A DNA stretch of 64,000 nt from Rhodospirillales bacterium. GTDB lineage: Bacteria; Pseudomonadota; Alphaproteobacteria; TMED109. Numbering within the stretch: the stretch's first letter is position 1; the number at the start of each line of letters is the position of its first letter. Of the stretch, positions 27,799-38,141 are shown in pieces. The notes beneath the pieces were generated by a model. That model saw only the letters and a program-made list of their open reading frames with translations. It had not been told where the DNA came from and did no database searches. The translations under genes were made by a program, and so were the position numbers. Location: the NCBI GenBank assembly GCA_028824295.1, contig JAPPED010000008.1, positions 62,001 through 126,000 of the forward strand, in the 5' to 3' direction.

Positions 27799-28845
27799 AT
27801 GAGCGATTTCAGGTTGGGTTCCGAACACTTGATCAGTCCATCGGCCGTCGATGTTCGGCCGGGCGCCGATCCGTCGCGCAAGGCGACGCTCGTCATCGAG
27901 CCCCTGGAACGTGGTTTCGGACTCACGCTTGGGAACGCGCTCCGCCGCGTGCTGCTTTCCTCGCTGCCAGGCTCCGCGGTCACCGCCATTCGCATCGAAG
28001 GGGTGCTGCACGAGTTCTCGTCGATCCCCGGGGTGCGCGAGGACGTCATCGATCTCATCCTGAACGTGAAGGCGATCATCCTCCGGACCCATTCCGAGCG
28101 GCCGCGCCATCTGGAATTGCGCGTGAAGGGCCCGAACACCGTGACCGCCGGCATGATCACGCCGACGGCGGATGTCGAGATTGTCAATCCCGATCTCGTC
28201 CTCTGTCATCTCGACGACGGAGCCGAACTGATCATGGAACTCACGGTTGCGTCCGGGAAGGGCTACGTGCCAGCGGCGCAGAACCGACCGGAGAACGTCT
28301 CGGTCGGCCTGATCCCGGTCGATGCCATCTACAGCCCGATCCGCACGGTGGCCTACCAGGTCCAGAACACCCGGGTGGGGCAGGTGACCGACTACGACAG
28401 CCTGTCGCTCACGGTAGAAACCGACGGCACCCTGACTCCGTCCGAAGCGGTCGAGCGGGCCGCGCGCACGCTGAACGATCAGCTCGGAATTTTCATCACC
28501 AGCGGAACCATGGCCACGGCTCGACCCGCCGCCGCGGTCACCCCGGAGGTCACGGCGTCGCTCAATCCCCATCTTCTCAAGAAGGTCGAGGAGCTGGAAC
28601 TCTCCGTGCGGGCGGCCAACTGCCTGAAGAACGACAACATCGTCTATGTCGGCGACCTTGTCCGCAAGACCGAAGAAGATCTCCGGAAAACCCCCAATTT
28701 CGGTGCGCGCTCGATGAACGAAATCCGGGACGTGCTGAAGACCATGGGCCTCTCGTTCGGGATGCAGGTGACCGACTGGCCCCCCGAGAACATCGAGGAA
28801 CTGGTTCAGGCCCAGGCCGATGCGCGCCTGGCACGCATGCGCTGA
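27799..28845 (+). CDS. rpoA: DNA-directed RNA polymerase alpha subunit
   Basis: A 348-residue alpha subunit that nucleates polymerase assembly and binds activators and UP elements. The N-terminal domain (1-235) shows [20 protein letters not shown] and [21 protein letters not shown] linker follows, then the C-terminal domain (about 260-330) with [19 protein letters not shown] and [17 protein letters not shown]. Length is normal for proteobacteria. The ATG at 27799 is preceded by AGGAGACAC. Third gene of the operon. Confidence 0.98.
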   Translation: MSDFRLGSEHLISPSAVDVRPGADPSRKATLVIEPLERGFGLTLGNALRRVLLSSLPGSAVTAIRIEGVLHEFSSIPGVREDVIDLILNVKAIILRTHSERPRHLELRVKGPNTVTAGMITPTADVEIVNPDLVLCHLDDGAELIMELTVASGKGYVPAAQNRPENVSVGLIPVDAIYSPIRTVAYQVQNTRVGQVTDYDSLSLTVETDGTLTPSEAVERAARTLNDQLGIFITSGTMATARPAAAVTPEVTASLNPHLLKKVEELELSVRAANCLKNDNIVYVGDLVRKTEEDLRKTPNFGARSMNEIRDVLKTMGLSFGMQVTDWPPENIEELVQAQADARLARMR

Positions 28846-28864
28846 ACGGGCCCGGAGTAACGAC

Positions 28865-29353
28865 ATGAGACACCGGCACAGCGGCCGCAAGCTCAACCGC
28901 ACGAGTGCCCACCGCAAGGCCGCGTTCAAGAATCTGGCGGCCGCGCTGATCAGGCACGAGCGAATTCGAACGACCCTACCCAAGGCCAAGGAACTCCGGC
29001 CGATCGTGGAACGGCTGATTACGCTCGCCAAGCAGGACACGCTGCACGCCCGGCGGAACGCGATTTCCCGCCTGCCGCGCGATGCCGACATCGCGAAACT
29101 CTTCGGCCCGCTGTCCGAGCGCTTCGCGAGTCGCCCCGGGGGCTACACCCGGATCGTCCGGGCCGGGCACCGGTACGGTGACGCGGCGGACATGGCCTAC
29201 ATCGAGTTCGTCGACCGGACCCCGGCAGTGCGGACCGTGGCCGCGGAAGAGACGCCCCGCCCGCCCGAAACGCCGAGCGCAGCGCCCGAGCCGACCGAGG
29301 CCGACAAGGGCCCGTGGTGGCGCCGGCTGGGGTTCAACCGGCAGAACGACTGA
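28865..29353 (+). CDS. rplQ: 50S ribosomal protein L17 with a C-terminal extension
   Basis: A 162-residue L17; the start is ATG 28865 ([19 protein letters not shown]), 19 bp after the rpoA stop. The core ends at about residue 120 ([24 protein letters not shown]). The remaining 40 residues are Pro/Glu-rich and end in [15 protein letters not shown], longer than the 115-130 residues usual in proteobacteria; such acidic extensions occur in some alphaproteobacteria. Last gene of the operon. No hairpin terminator was recognised before rarA. Confidence 0.96.
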   Translation: MRHRHSGRKLNRTSAHRKAAFKNLAAALIRHERIRTTLPKAKELRPIVERLITLAKQDTLHARRNAISRLPRDADIAKLFGPLSERFASRPGGYTRIVRAGHRYGDAADMAYIEFVDRTPAVRTVAAEETPRPPETPSAAPEPTEADKGPWWRRLGFNRQND

Positions 29354-29410
29354 TGGGGTGATGCCGGCGGCGGCCAGCATGCCGCACAGCGCATTCGGGG
29401 CAGGCGTGCG

Positions 29411-30733
29411 CTGACGGATCTGTTCGAGGCGGCCGGACTGGAGTCAGCGGCCCCGGAGCGACCGCTGGCCGACCGGATGCGTCCGCGCCAGCTCGCGGAC
29501 CTCGTCGGACAAGCGCATTTGGTGGAAGGCGACGGCCCGATCGCGTCGATGGTGTCCACCGGTGCGATCCGGTCGGCCATCCTTTGGGGCCCGCCGGGCA
29601 CGGGCAAGACCACCATCGGCCGGCTGCTCGCCACGGCCGGCAATCTCGATCTGGTTCAGGTCTCCGCAGTCGGCCAGGGTGTGCAAACCCTCCGGAAGGC
29701 CTTTGCCGACGCTGCCGAGCGGCGGAGCGAAGGGCGGGGGACCCTGCTCTTCGTCGACGAGATTCACCGATTCAACCGAACCCAGCAGGACGCGCTGCTG
29801 CCGGCCGTCGAGGACGGCACCGTCACCTTGGTCGGTGCGACCACCGAGAACCCCTCCTTCGAGGTGGGGGCGGCGCTGCTGTCTCGGTGTCGGGTGCTCA
29901 CGCTGAGGCGGCTGGACGACTCGGCGCTTGCGGAACTGCTGGAGCGCGCGGAGCACCGCCTTGGCGGGCCGCTGGCGTTGGAGCCGGAAGCCAGGACGGC
30001 GCTGATCAACATGGCCGACGGCGATGGCCGGATCCTGATCAACCTCGCCGAGGACCTTGGGGCGGACCCTCCGCCGGCGCCGCTCGACCGGGCGGCCCTG
30101 CGGACCCGTGTCCAGGCGCGGTCCCTTCTCTATGACCGCAAGGGTGACCAGCACTACGACCTGATCAGCGCCCTGCACAAGTCGGTCCGCGGGTCGGATC
30201 CGGACGCCTCACTGTACTGGCTGGCGCGCATGCTGGCGGCCGGCGAGAATCCCCGGTACGTGGGGCGCCGCCTGATCCGGATGGCCTCGGAAGATATCGG
30301 ACTCGCCGCTCCGGACGCACTGGCCCGGGCGATCGCCGCCTTCGATGCCTACGAACGACTGGGCTCTCCCGAGGGCGAGCTGGCGTTGGCGCAGGCGACC
30401 ATCGAGCTGGCCTGTGCGCCAAAATCCAACGCCGCGTACACCGCCTACAGGGCTGCGCTTGATCTGGCGAAGTCCTCGGGGTCCCTGCCGCCGCCACTGC
30501 ACATCCGGAACGCGCCGACCGCGCTGATGCGGGAACTCGGCTACGGTGCCGGCTACGCCTACGACCATGAAGCTCCCGGCGCGTTTTCCGGTCAGAACTA
30601 CTTTCCAGACGACATGGAGCGACAAAACCTGTACCGGCCCACCGATCGCGGGCAGGAGCGCGAGATTCGCAAGCGGCTGGACCGCTGGAAGACGCTCCGG
30701 TCTAGCCGTCCGTCCCCTGCCGATCTACCATGA
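29411..30733 (+). CDS. rarA: Replication-associated recombination ATPase RarA (MgsA)
   Basis: An AAA+ clamp-loader-like ATPase acting at stalled forks. Walker A is GPPGTGKTT and Walker B is LLFVDEIHRFNR, followed by sensor 1 GATTENPSFEV and the arginine-finger-type LLSRCRVLTL. The tetramerisation part has DPDASLYWLARMLAAGENP and SEDIGLAAPDAL; the end NYFPDDMERQNLYRPTDRGQ is diagnostic. The first ATG (29477) gives 418 residues, but the preceding codons LTDLFEAAGLESAAPERPLA match the usual N-terminus of the family. No ATG, GTG or TTG opens that part, so initiation at CTG 29411 or an upstream frameshift is possible. Confidence 0.93.
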   Translation: MTDLFEAAGLESAAPERPLADRMRPRQLADLVGQAHLVEGDGPIASMVSTGAIRSAILWGPPGTGKTTIGRLLATAGNLDLVQVSAVGQGVQTLRKAFADAAERRSEGRGTLLFVDEIHRFNRTQQDALLPAVEDGTVTLVGATTENPSFEVGAALLSRCRVLTLRRLDDSALAELLERAEHRLGGPLALEPEARTALINMADGDGRILINLAEDLGADPPPAPLDRAALRTRVQARSLLYDRKGDQHYDLISALHKSVRGSDPDASLYWLARMLAAGENPRYVGRRLIRMASEDIGLAAPDALARAIAAFDAYERLGSPEGELALAQATIELACAPKSNAAYTAYRAALDLAKSSGSLPPPLHIRNAPTALMRELGYGAGYAYDHEAPGAFSGQNYFPDDMERQNLYRPTDRGQEREIRKRLDRWKTLRSSRPSPADLP

Positions 30734-30918
30734 GACCAACCGGCAGACCGTGGAAAATGGCGGGTCATCGGGTTCGACGACACGTGCTCGGAACGACGCC
30801 AAAGGGCGCCAAATGTGATTAGGTGTCTGAACTCGTTGCAGAACGTGCGCAGCGGGGGTACCTTCCAACGCTTTGGCAGGCGGTGCGGCCTGTGCACCAA
30901 TCTTGGGGAGATGTTCAC

Positions 30919-31191
30919 TTGAACAAGAGCGAATTCGTGGCCAAAGTGGCCGCCGAAACCGGATTCAGCCAAGCTGATGCTGGCCGCGCTGTAGAGTCGG
31001 TCCTGAGCGGCATCGCCAATACGCTGTCTGCGGGAAGCGAAGCCCGGATCGCCGGATTTGGGACCTTCGCCGTTTCATCGCGCGGGGCGCGCATGGGGCG
31101 GAACCCGCGCACTGGCGAGTCGATCGAAATCAAGGCGTCCAAGTCGGTCCGATTTCGCCCGGCCAAGGCGCTGAAGGACGCTGTCAACTAG
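30919..31191 (+). CDS. hup: DNA-binding protein HU
   Basis: A 90-residue HU-family nucleoid protein. The start is TTG 30919 (LNKSEFVAKVAAETGFSQAD), with GGGGAG 8 bases upstream; earlier in-frame codons do not resemble HU. The DNA-binding arm is complete: ARIAGFGTFAVSSRGARMGR, NPRTGESIEIKASKSVRF and the final PAKALKDAVN. In many alphaproteobacteria HU lies between lon and tRNA genes before nuoA; lon is not here. Confidence 0.96.
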   Translation: MNKSEFVAKVAAETGFSQADAGRAVESVLSGIANTLSAGSEARIAGFGTFAVSSRGARMGRNPRTGESIEIKASKSVRFRPAKALKDAVN

Positions 31192-31428
31192 GTGACACTG
31201 GGCCGATGTCCGCGTGTGGTGGCCATCCGCACCCGGACGATGCACCGACGGGTGCGAACGGCCCGGCTTCGGCGGCCATTGGCCGGTGTCGGTTGCAGGC
31301 GCGCCTGAAGGTTGAACCTGCCGGGCCGGCACGGGCTGCCACCGGAGTTTCTGGCTACGCCGCGGCCTTCGTGGACCCTCGCGGACCGGGAAGCCGAGAT
31401 CCCCGACCTCATGGGTTCACGAAAACGG
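31192..31428. other. Gene-free stretch between HU and the tRNA-Asp promoter
   Basis: About 240 bp without protein-like frames or a recognisable terminator. Confidence 0.4.
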
Positions 31429-31457
31429 TTGACACCTTTCGGCCGCAATCCTAGAAC
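31429..31457 (+). promoter_or_regulatory. Promoter of tRNA-Asp, possibly also of the nuo operon
   Basis: A perfect TTGACA (31429-31434) and TAGAAC (31452-31457) are 17 bp apart, the best sigma-70 promoter seen in the window. Transcription would start near 31464, 30 bp before tRNA-Asp. No other promoter is visible before nuoA. Confidence 0.65.
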
Positions 31458-31493
31458 GTACGGGGACAACCCCGGCAGCCTGTCCGTTCGGAT

Positions 31494-31571
31494 GGGGGTG
31501 TAGCTCAGCTTGGTTAGAGCGCTGGCTTGTCACGCCAGAGGTCGCGGGTTCAAGTCCCGTCACTCCCGCCA
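31494..31571 (+). tRNA. tRNA-Asp (anticodon GTC), CCA encoded
   Basis: Acceptor GGGGGTG pairs with CACTCCC (one G-T pair), D arm GCTC/GAGC, anticodon stem CTGGC/GCCAG around TTGTCAC, T arm GCGGGTTCAAGTCCCGT, discriminator G (identity element for Asp), CCA at 31569-31571. It ends only 18 bp before nuoA. Confidence 0.97.
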
Positions 31572-31589
31572 TTATGCGAACTCGGGTCC

Positions 31590-31955
31590 ATGAACGCGTT
31601 TTTGGCGGACTATCTCCCCATCGCCCTGTTCTTTGTCGTGGCGGGTGCCATCGGCGGCGCCATGGCCATGGCGGCCTGGCTGATCGCGCCGCAACGCCCG
31701 GACCCCGAGAAGCTCTCGTCGTACGAGTGCGGATTTGCGCCGTTCGACGATGCGCGCGGCCGGTTCGACGTGCGCTTCTACCTGGTGGCCATCCTGTTCA
31801 TCATTTTCGATCTGGAGATCGCCTTCCTGTTTCCCTGGGCCCTGGCCCTCGGTGACATCGGGCTGTACGGGTTCGGGTCGATGATGGTCTTCCTGGCGCT
31901 GCTGACGGCCGGTTTCGTCTACGAATGGCGAAAGGGAGCGCTGGAATGGGAGTAG
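31590..31955 (+). CDS. nuoA: NADH-quinone oxidoreductase subunit A
   Basis: A 121-residue membrane subunit of complex I with three membrane helices. The family block [20 protein letters not shown] followed by [20 protein letters not shown] is clear. ATG 31590 is the first start after tRNA-Asp; the ribosome site is weak. Its end overlaps nuoB by 10 bp. Confidence 0.97.
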   Translation: MNAFLADYLPIALFFVVAGAIGGAMAMAAWLIAPQRPDPEKLSSYECGFAPFDDARGRFDVRFYLVAILFIIFDLEIAFLFPWALALGDIGLYGFGSMMVFLALLTAGFVYEWRKGALEWE

Positions 31956-32455
31956 GCGCGCCGACTCTGGCCAATCCGCTCGCCGACGGTCTTTCGGACC
32001 GGGGGTTCGTCGTGACCCAGCTGGACCGCCTCGTCAATTGGGCGCGCACCGGCTCGCTGTGGCCAATGTCGTTTGGCCTCGCTTGTTGCGCCGTCGAAAT
32101 GATGCACGCCGGTGCCAGCCGCTACGACCTTGACCGGTTTGGCGTAGTGTTCCGGCCGAGTCCGCGCCAGTCAGACGTGATGATCGTGGCCGGCACCCTT
32201 ACCAACAAGATGGCGCCCGCACTCCGCAAGGTGTACGACCAGATGGCGGAACCCCGCTGGGTGATCTCCATGGGGAGCTGCGCCAACGGCGGAGGGTACT
32301 ACCACTACTCGTATTCGGTCGTCCGCGGCTGCGACCGGATCGTGCCGGTGGATGTGTACGTGCCCGGCTGCCCGCCGACGGCAGAGGCGCTCCTGTACGG
32401 CATCCTCCAACTGCAGAAGAAGATCCGGCGCACCGGGAGGGTCAAGGGGGCGTGA
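31946..32455 (+). CDS. nuoB: NADH-quinone oxidoreductase subunit B
   Basis: A 169-residue subunit holding iron-sulphur cluster N2, the last electron carrier before quinone. Cluster ligands are visible in [13 protein letters not shown] (adjacent Cys pair), MGSCANGGG and [10 protein letters not shown]. The start ATG 31946 overlaps nuoA and has GGGAG upstream; a start at 31925 is less likely. Confidence 0.97.
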   Translation: MGVGAPTLANPLADGLSDRGFVVTQLDRLVNWARTGSLWPMSFGLACCAVEMMHAGASRYDLDRFGVVFRPSPRQSDVMIVAGTLTNKMAPALRKVYDQMAEPRWVISMGSCANGGGYYHYSYSVVRGCDRIVPVDVYVPGCPPTAEALLYGILQLQKKIRRTGRVKGA

Positions 32456-32510
32456 ACGCGGTCGGGGCGGCGCGTAGGACGCGATGCCTGAACCCTTGCC
32501 AGGAGCTGGT

Positions 32511-33131
32511 ATGAGCGAGTTCTCCGAGGGCGCCGACCCCGGGCGCGCGCACGCGGCCCTGCTGTCCGCCGTCCAGCGCGACTTTCCCGCGGCGCGGGGC
32601 CAGTCCCGATTCGGCGACGATGAACTTCAGGTCGCCGTACCGGACATCGCGCAGGTGCTGGCCTACCTGCGGGACGAGCCGGGCCTCCGGTTTACCCAGT
32701 TGGTGGATCTCTGCGCGGTGGACTATCCCGAACGATCAAGCCGCTTCGAGGTGGTGTACCACCTGCTCAGCGTGGTGCATAACCGGCGGGTCCGGGTGAA
32801 GGTCGCCGTGCCTGAGGACACTCCCGTCCCGTCGGTGGTGGAAGTATTCCCGGCCGCCGGGTGGTACGAGCGCGAAGTCTGGGACCTGTTCGGCATTGCC
32901 TTTGACGGCCACCCCGATCTGCGGCGAATCCTGACGGACTACGGTTTTCAGGGTCATCCGTTGCGGCGCGACTTCCCCCTGTCGGGCAAGGTTGAGGTGC
33001 GGTACGACGACGGACTGAAGCGCGTCGTGTACGAGCCGGTCCATTTGCCCCAGGCGTTTCGGGAGTTCGACTTCGAGAGCCCTTGGGAGGGAGCGCCGCC
33101 GGCCGCTCCGGAGGATCCGGAGCATGACTGA
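32511..33131 (+). CDS. nuoC: NADH-quinone oxidoreductase subunit C
   Basis: A 206-residue peripheral-arm subunit beside NuoD. The ATG at 32511 is chosen because AGGAG lies at the right distance; an earlier ATG at 32484 lacks one. The family signature [34 protein letters not shown] and [17 protein letters not shown] is complete. It is a separate protein, not fused to NuoD. Its stop overlaps the nuoD start. Confidence 0.97.
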   Translation: MSEFSEGADPGRAHAALLSAVQRDFPAARGQSRFGDDELQVAVPDIAQVLAYLRDEPGLRFTQLVDLCAVDYPERSSRFEVVYHLLSVVHNRRVRVKVAVPEDTPVPSVVEVFPAAGWYEREVWDLFGIAFDGHPDLRRILTDYGFQGHPLRRDFPLSGKVEVRYDDGLKRVVYEPVHLPQAFREFDFESPWEGAPPAAPEDPEHD

Positions 33132-34302
33132 CGTCCAGATCCAGAACCTGACGCTGAACTTCGGGCCCCAGCATCCGGCCGCCCACGGGGTGCTGCGTCT
33201 GGTGCTCGAGATGGACGGGGAGGTCGTGGAGCGGGCCGATCCGCACATCGGGCTGCTTCATCGCGGCACCGAAAAACTGATCGAGCACAAGACCTACGTG
33301 CAGGCGATTCCCTATTTCGACCGGCTCGACTACGTGTCGCCGATGGCGCAGGAGCATGCCTTCGTGCTCGCCGCGGAACGCCTGCTGGAACTCGATATTC
33401 CCCCGCGTGCGCGGTACCTGCGCGTCCTGTTCGACGAGATCACGCGGGTCCTCAACCACGCGCTGCAGATCGGGGCGCAGGCGCTCGACCTTGGCGCCAC
33501 CACACCGTTCCTGTGGCTGTTCGAGGAACGCGAGAAACTGATGGGGTTCTACGAGGCGGCCTCGGGTGCCCGGCTGCATGCCGCCTACTACCGGGTGGGC
33601 GGGGTCCATCGGGACCTCCCGCCCGGTCTCACGGACGAGATCCTGACGTGGGCCGACGGCTTCGAGACGATCCTGGCGGACGTCGAGGAGCTGCTGAGTG
33701 AGAACCGGATCTTCCGCCAGCGCACCGTCGACATCGGCGTGGTCACGGCCAAGGACGCACTGGCGTGGGGCTTCACCGGACCGATGATCCGGGGATCCGG
33801 GATCGCCTGGGACCTGCGGCGCGCCCAGCCCTACGAGGTCTACGCGGACCTCGACTTCAAGGTGCCCGTGGGCACGAACGGCGACTGCTTCGACCGCTAT
33901 CTCCTGCGGCTGGAAGAGATGCGCCAGAGCGTCGGCCTGATCCGCCAGTGCATCGCCCGCCTGCCGGCCGGGCCAGTGCTCGCCGGCAATCCCCGGATCC
34001 GGCCACCTGCGCGCGGCGACATGAAACATTCGATGGAGGCGTTGATCGCGCATTTCAAGCTGTTCACGGAAGGCGTGCGCGTGCCCGAGGGCGAGGTCTA
34101 CGCGGCGGTCGAGGCGCCCAAGGGAGAGTTCGGCGTCTATCTCGTGGCCGACGGCGGCAGTCGGCCGTACCGGTGCCATATCCGGGCGCCGGGTTTCGCG
34201 CACCTGCAGGGCCTCGACGCCATGGTCCGCGGGCACCAGCTGGCCGACGTGGTGGCCTGCATCGCGTCGCTGGACATCGTCTTCGGGGAGGTCGACCGAT
34301 GA
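33124..34302 (+). CDS. nuoD: NADH-quinone oxidoreductase subunit D
   Basis: A 392-residue subunit forming the quinone-binding cavity with NuoB. It has [20 protein letters not shown] with the conserved cavity His residues, [31 protein letters not shown] and the C-terminal [20 protein letters not shown]. The length matches the family. Starts within the end of nuoC (ATGACTGA). Confidence 0.98.
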   Translation: MTDVQIQNLTLNFGPQHPAAHGVLRLVLEMDGEVVERADPHIGLLHRGTEKLIEHKTYVQAIPYFDRLDYVSPMAQEHAFVLAAERLLELDIPPRARYLRVLFDEITRVLNHALQIGAQALDLGATTPFLWLFEEREKLMGFYEAASGARLHAAYYRVGGVHRDLPPGLTDEILTWADGFETILADVEELLSENRIFRQRTVDIGVVTAKDALAWGFTGPMIRGSGIAWDLRRAQPYEVYADLDFKVPVGTNGDCFDRYLLRLEEMRQSVGLIRQCIARLPAGPVLAGNPRIRPPARGDMKHSMEALIAHFKLFTEGVRVPEGEVYAAVEAPKGEFGVYLVADGGSRPYRCHIRAPGFAHLQGLDAMVRGHQLADVVACIASLDIVFGEVDR

Positions 34303-34805
34303 CCGGAGGCGCCGATCTCTTTCCCGGCCCGGACCGGGACGAGGCCGAGCGGATTCTCGGCAGGTACCCGCAGGAGCACCGCCAGAGCGCCGTGCTGCCG
34401 CTCCTGGACCTCGCGCAGCGACGGCACGGCGGCTGGTTGCCGGCCGCGGTCGTCGACGCGGTGGGCGACTATCTCGGCATGCCATCGATGCGGGTGCGGG
34501 AACTGGTCACGTTCTACTCGATGTTCCACGACCGGCCGGTCGGCCGGTATCTGGTGCAGGTGTGCCGCACGACGCCGTGCTGGCTCCGGGGCAGCGACGA
34601 GGTGCTTGCCGCCGCCCGGCACGAGCTCGGCATCGCGCCCGGCGAGACCACGCCGGACGGCGACTTCACTTTGATCGAGGTGGAGTGTCTCGGTGCCTGC
34701 GCGGACGCGCCGGTCGTCCAGATCAACGACGATTTCCACGAACGCCTGGACGGCGGGCAGATGCGCGCCTGGATCCAGGCCCATCGTGGCCCAAAGGACG
34801 GCTGA
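34299..34805 (+). CDS. nuoE: NADH-quinone oxidoreductase subunit E
   Basis: A 168-residue thioredoxin-like subunit binding the 2Fe-2S cluster N1a; ligands are the Cys residues of [11 protein letters not shown] and [10 protein letters not shown]. The family segment [19 protein letters not shown] is present. Slightly shorter than many alphaproteobacterial NuoE proteins, which have a C-terminal tail. ATGA overlap with nuoD. Confidence 0.96.
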   Translation: MTGGADLFPGPDRDEAERILGRYPQEHRQSAVLPLLDLAQRRHGGWLPAAVVDAVGDYLGMPSMRVRELVTFYSMFHDRPVGRYLVQVCRTTPCWLRGSDEVLAAARHELGIAPGETTPDGDFTLIEVECLGACADAPVVQINDDFHERLDGGQMRAWIQAHRGPKDG

Positions 34806-34809
34806 AGCC

Positions 34810-36090
34810 GTGCGCGACGCCGACCGGGTCTTCCCGAATCTCGACGGGACCGCGGACCCCGGCCTTGAAGCCGCCCGGCGGCGCGGCGACTGGGAGGACA
34901 CCCGGGCGCTGATCCGCCGCGGCCGCGAGGCCATCCAGGGCACGATCCGTGATTCCGGCCTTCGGGGCCGGGGCGGGGCGGGCTTTTCGACGGGCCTCAA
35001 GTGGTCGTTCATGCCGAAGGAACCCGCCCCCGTCCGGCCTCACTACCTGATCGTGAACGCCGACGAGAGCGAGCCGGGGACCTGCAAGGACCGCGAGATC
35101 CTGCGGCACGAACCGCACAAACTGATCGAGGGGACGTTGCTGGCCGGGGTCGGCATCAGCGCGCACACCGCCTATATCTACGTCCGGGGCGAATTCGAGG
35201 CGGAGCGGCGCTGCCTCGAGGCGGCAATCACGGAATGCTACGCGGCCGGACTGCTCGGGCCGGACGCCTGCGGATCGGGTCACGACTTCGACATCCACGT
35301 CCACCGGGGGGCGGGTGCCTACATCTGCGGCGAGGAGACCGGACTGATCGAGAGCCTGGAGGGCAAGAAGGGGTTTCCGCGGCTCAAGCCGCCGTTCCCG
35401 GCAAGCGCCGGCCTCTGGGGCTATCCCACGACCGTGAACAACGTCGAGACGATCGCCGCGGTGCCGGCGATTCTGCGGCGCGGGGCGCCCTGGTTCGGCG
35501 GTATCGGCCGCCCGCAGAACACCGGTACCAAGCTGTTCTGCCTGTCCGGGCACGTGGAACGCCCGTGCACGGTGGAGGCGGAGATGGGCATCCCGCTCCG
35601 CGAACTAATCGAGCAGTACGGCGGCGGCGTCCGCGGCGGCTGGGACAACCTATTGGGGGTGATCCCCGGCGGTTCCAGCACCAAGGTGCTGCCGGCGTCC
35701 GCGTGCGACAACCTGCAGATGGACTTTGATGGGCTGCGCGAGGCCGGCAGTGCGCTGGGCACGGCGGGCGTCATCGTGATGGATCGCACCACCGACATCG
35801 TGGCGGCGATCGCGCGGCTGTCCCACTTCTACTGGCACGAAAGCTGCGGTCAGTGCACCCCATGCCGGGAGGGGACCGGCTGGGTGTCGCGGATCATGGA
35901 CCGGTTCGTGGCCGGAGAGGCCGCGCCATCGGATCTCGATACGCTCGAGTCCGTGTGCGCGCAGATCGAGGGACACACCATCTGCGCCCTGGGTGACGCG
36001 GCCGCGTGGCCCGTGCAGGGCCTCCTGACGCACTTCCGCGACGAACTGGAACAGCGCGTCGCCGGAAGCTCCCGCTTCCTTGCCGCCTGA
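34810..36090 (+). CDS. nuoF: NADH-quinone oxidoreductase subunit F
   Basis: A 426-residue NADH-binding subunit with FMN and cluster N3. Visible are the NADH/FMN motif [50 protein letters not shown] and the cluster ligands [15 protein letters not shown]. Start is GTG 34810, four bases after nuoE, with AAGGA upstream; the frame is open further but lies within nuoE. Confidence 0.97.
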   Translation: MRDADRVFPNLDGTADPGLEAARRRGDWEDTRALIRRGREAIQGTIRDSGLRGRGGAGFSTGLKWSFMPKEPAPVRPHYLIVNADESEPGTCKDREILRHEPHKLIEGTLLAGVGISAHTAYIYVRGEFEAERRCLEAAITECYAAGLLGPDACGSGHDFDIHVHRGAGAYICGEETGLIESLEGKKGFPRLKPPFPASAGLWGYPTTVNNVETIAAVPAILRRGAPWFGGIGRPQNTGTKLFCLSGHVERPCTVEAEMGIPLRELIEQYGGGVRGGWDNLLGVIPGGSSTKVLPASACDNLQMDFDGLREAGSALGTAGVIVMDRTTDIVAAIARLSHFYWHESCGQCTPCREGTGWVSRIMDRFVAGEAAPSDLDTLESVCAQIEGHTICALGDAAAWPVQGLLTHFRDELEQRVAGSSRFLAA

Positions 36091-36098
36091 GACGCTCG

Positions 36099-38141
36099 AT
36101 GCCCAAGCTGAGCATTGACGGAACCGAGGTCGAGGTCGCCGACGGCACCACGGTCCTCCGGGCCTGCGAGCAGGCGGGTGTCGAGATCCCGAGGTTCTGT
36201 TTTCACGAACGCCTGTCGATCGCGGGCAACTGCCGCATGTGCCTGGTGGAGCAGGTCGGCGTCCCCAAACCGGTGGCGAGCTGCGCCATGCCGGTGGCGG
36301 AGGGGATGCAGATCCTGACGCAGTCCGAGCGCGTGCAGGCGGCGCGCGAGGGCGTGATGGAATTCCTGCTCGTGAACCATCCGCTGGACTGTCCGATCTG
36401 CGATCAGGGTGGCGAATGCGATCTGCAGGACCAGGCCCTCTACTACGGGCGGGTCCGGAGCCGCTTCCGGGAAGCCAAGCGCGCCGTGTCGGACAAGGAT
36501 TTTGGCCCGCTCGTCAAGACGGTCATGACCCGGTGCATCCACTGCACGCGGTGCGTCCGGTTCATGGATGAAGTGGCCGGCGTCCCGGAACTCGGCACCA
36601 TGGGCCGCGGCGAAGACATGGAGATCGTGGCCGCGCTCGAGGGATGCCTGCACAGCGAGCTGGCCGGCAACGTCGTGGACCTGTGTCCGGTCGGCGCACT
36701 GACCTCGAAGCCGTACGCTTTTGCGGCCCGTCCCTGGGAGCTGTCCCATACCGAAAGCGTCGACGTCCTGGACGGCACCGGATCGGCGATCCGGATCGAT
36801 GCACGGGACGGCCGGGTGCTCCGCGTGCTGCCGCGGGTCAACGAGGACATCAACGAGGAATGGATCGGCGACCGGTCGCGCCATGCCGTCGACGGATTGG
36901 CCGTGCGGCGACTGGATCAGCCGTGGCTGCGGCAGAACGGGGCGTTCGAGCCGGTGACCTGGGACGTTGCCCTTGCGGCGGTGGCAACAGCGCTGCAGGA
37001 CGCAGCGGCCGCCCGGACCGCTCTGCTGGCCGGCGATCTGGTCGGGCTGGAGGGCATGGCGGCGCTGGCCGACCTGATGCGCCAGCGCGGTGTCGCCAGC
37101 GTGGACTGCCGCCAGGATGGGGGTGCGTTCGGGTCCGGGAAGCCGGCCTCGTGGCGTTTCAACGCGACCATTGCCGGAATCGACCGGGCGGATGCGATCC
37201 TGTTGGTCGGCACCAATCCCCGCCGCGAAGCTCCCGTGATCAACGCCCGGATCCGCAAGCGCTGGCGTGCGACCGGCATTCCGGTCGCCCGGATCGGCCC
37301 GGCGACCGACCTGACCTACCCGGTGACCGAACTTGGCAACGGTCCAGACGCTCTCGCCGAGCTTGCGCTGGGGACGCATCCGTTCGCAGCGGCGTTGGGG
37401 CAGGCCCGGCATCCCCTGATCGTCGTGGGTTCGGGCGCCCTGGCACGCGCAGACGGGGCCGTCATCCTCGGCCTGGCCCGGCAGGTGGCCGAAGCCGCGG
37501 ATGCCGCCCGCGCCGACTGGAACGGATTTTCGGTGCTGCAGCGGTGCGCCGCGCGCGCGGGCGGTCTGGAGCTTGGCGTGGTGCCTGCCGAGGGCGGGCT
37601 CGATGCGCGGGGCATGGTGAGCGCGGCGAACGAGGGCGGGCTCGATTTCATGTACCTTCTGGGCGCCGATGAAATCGATCCGGAAGCCTTCCGGGACACG
37701 TTCACCGTCTACCAGGGACATCATGCCGATCGCGGCGCGCGCTACGCTGACGTACTGCTTCCGGCGGCGGCGTACACCGAGCAGGAAGCCACCTACGTCA
37801 ACACCGAGGGCCGGCCGCAACGGGCTCGGCCGGCCCATCCGCCTCCGGGCGACGCCCGACCGGACTGGAAGATTCCCGTGGCATTGGCGGCGCGGATGGG
37901 GACACCGCTGCCCTACGATTCGCTGGCGGGGCTCTGGCGCTGGATCGAGGCGGCGCACCCGCATCTGACGGCGATCGACCAGGTGCCGCCGCCGGCGCCG
38001 CTGACGTCCTTCGGGAATGCGGGCGGCGAACTGGATGGAGCGCCGTTCGCGGAAGTGGTTCCCGACTACTACCGCACCTGCCCGATCAGCCGGGCCTCGG
38101 CCACCATGGCTGCCTGTGCCCGGGCCGTCGCCGATGCTTGA
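36099..38141 (+). CDS. nuoG: NADH-quinone oxidoreductase subunit G
   Basis: A 680-residue subunit carrying several iron-sulphur clusters. The N-terminal ferredoxin part has [20 protein letters not shown]; then [20 protein letters not shown], and [16 protein letters not shown] with [16 protein letters not shown]. The rest is the degenerate molybdopterin-type domain, shorter than the E. coli protein but normal for alphaproteobacteria. A long minus-strand frame within it is only a coding shadow. Eight bp after nuoF; overlaps nuoH by 8 bp. Confidence 0.97.
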   Translation: MPKLSIDGTEVEVADGTTVLRACEQAGVEIPRFCFHERLSIAGNCRMCLVEQVGVPKPVASCAMPVAEGMQILTQSERVQAAREGVMEFLLVNHPLDCPICDQGGECDLQDQALYYGRVRSRFREAKRAVSDKDFGPLVKTVMTRCIHCTRCVRFMDEVAGVPELGTMGRGEDMEIVAALEGCLHSELAGNVVDLCPVGALTSKPYAFAARPWELSHTESVDVLDGTGSAIRIDARDGRVLRVLPRVNEDINEEWIGDRSRHAVDGLAVRRLDQPWLRQNGAFEPVTWDVALAAVATALQDAAAARTALLAGDLVGLEGMAALADLMRQRGVASVDCRQDGGAFGSGKPASWRFNATIAGIDRADAILLVGTNPRREAPVINARIRKRWRATGIPVARIGPATDLTYPVTELGNGPDALAELALGTHPFAAALGQARHPLIVVGSGALARADGAVILGLARQVAEAADAARADWNGFSVLQRCAARAGGLELGVVPAEGGLDARGMVSAANEGGLDFMYLLGADEIDPEAFRDTFTVYQGHHADRGARYADVLLPAAAYTEQEATYVNTEGRPQRARPAHPPPGDARPDWKIPVALAARMGTPLPYDSLAGLWRWIEAAHPHLTAIDQVPPPAPLTSFGNAGGELDGAPFAEVVPDYYRTCPISRASATMAACARAVADA

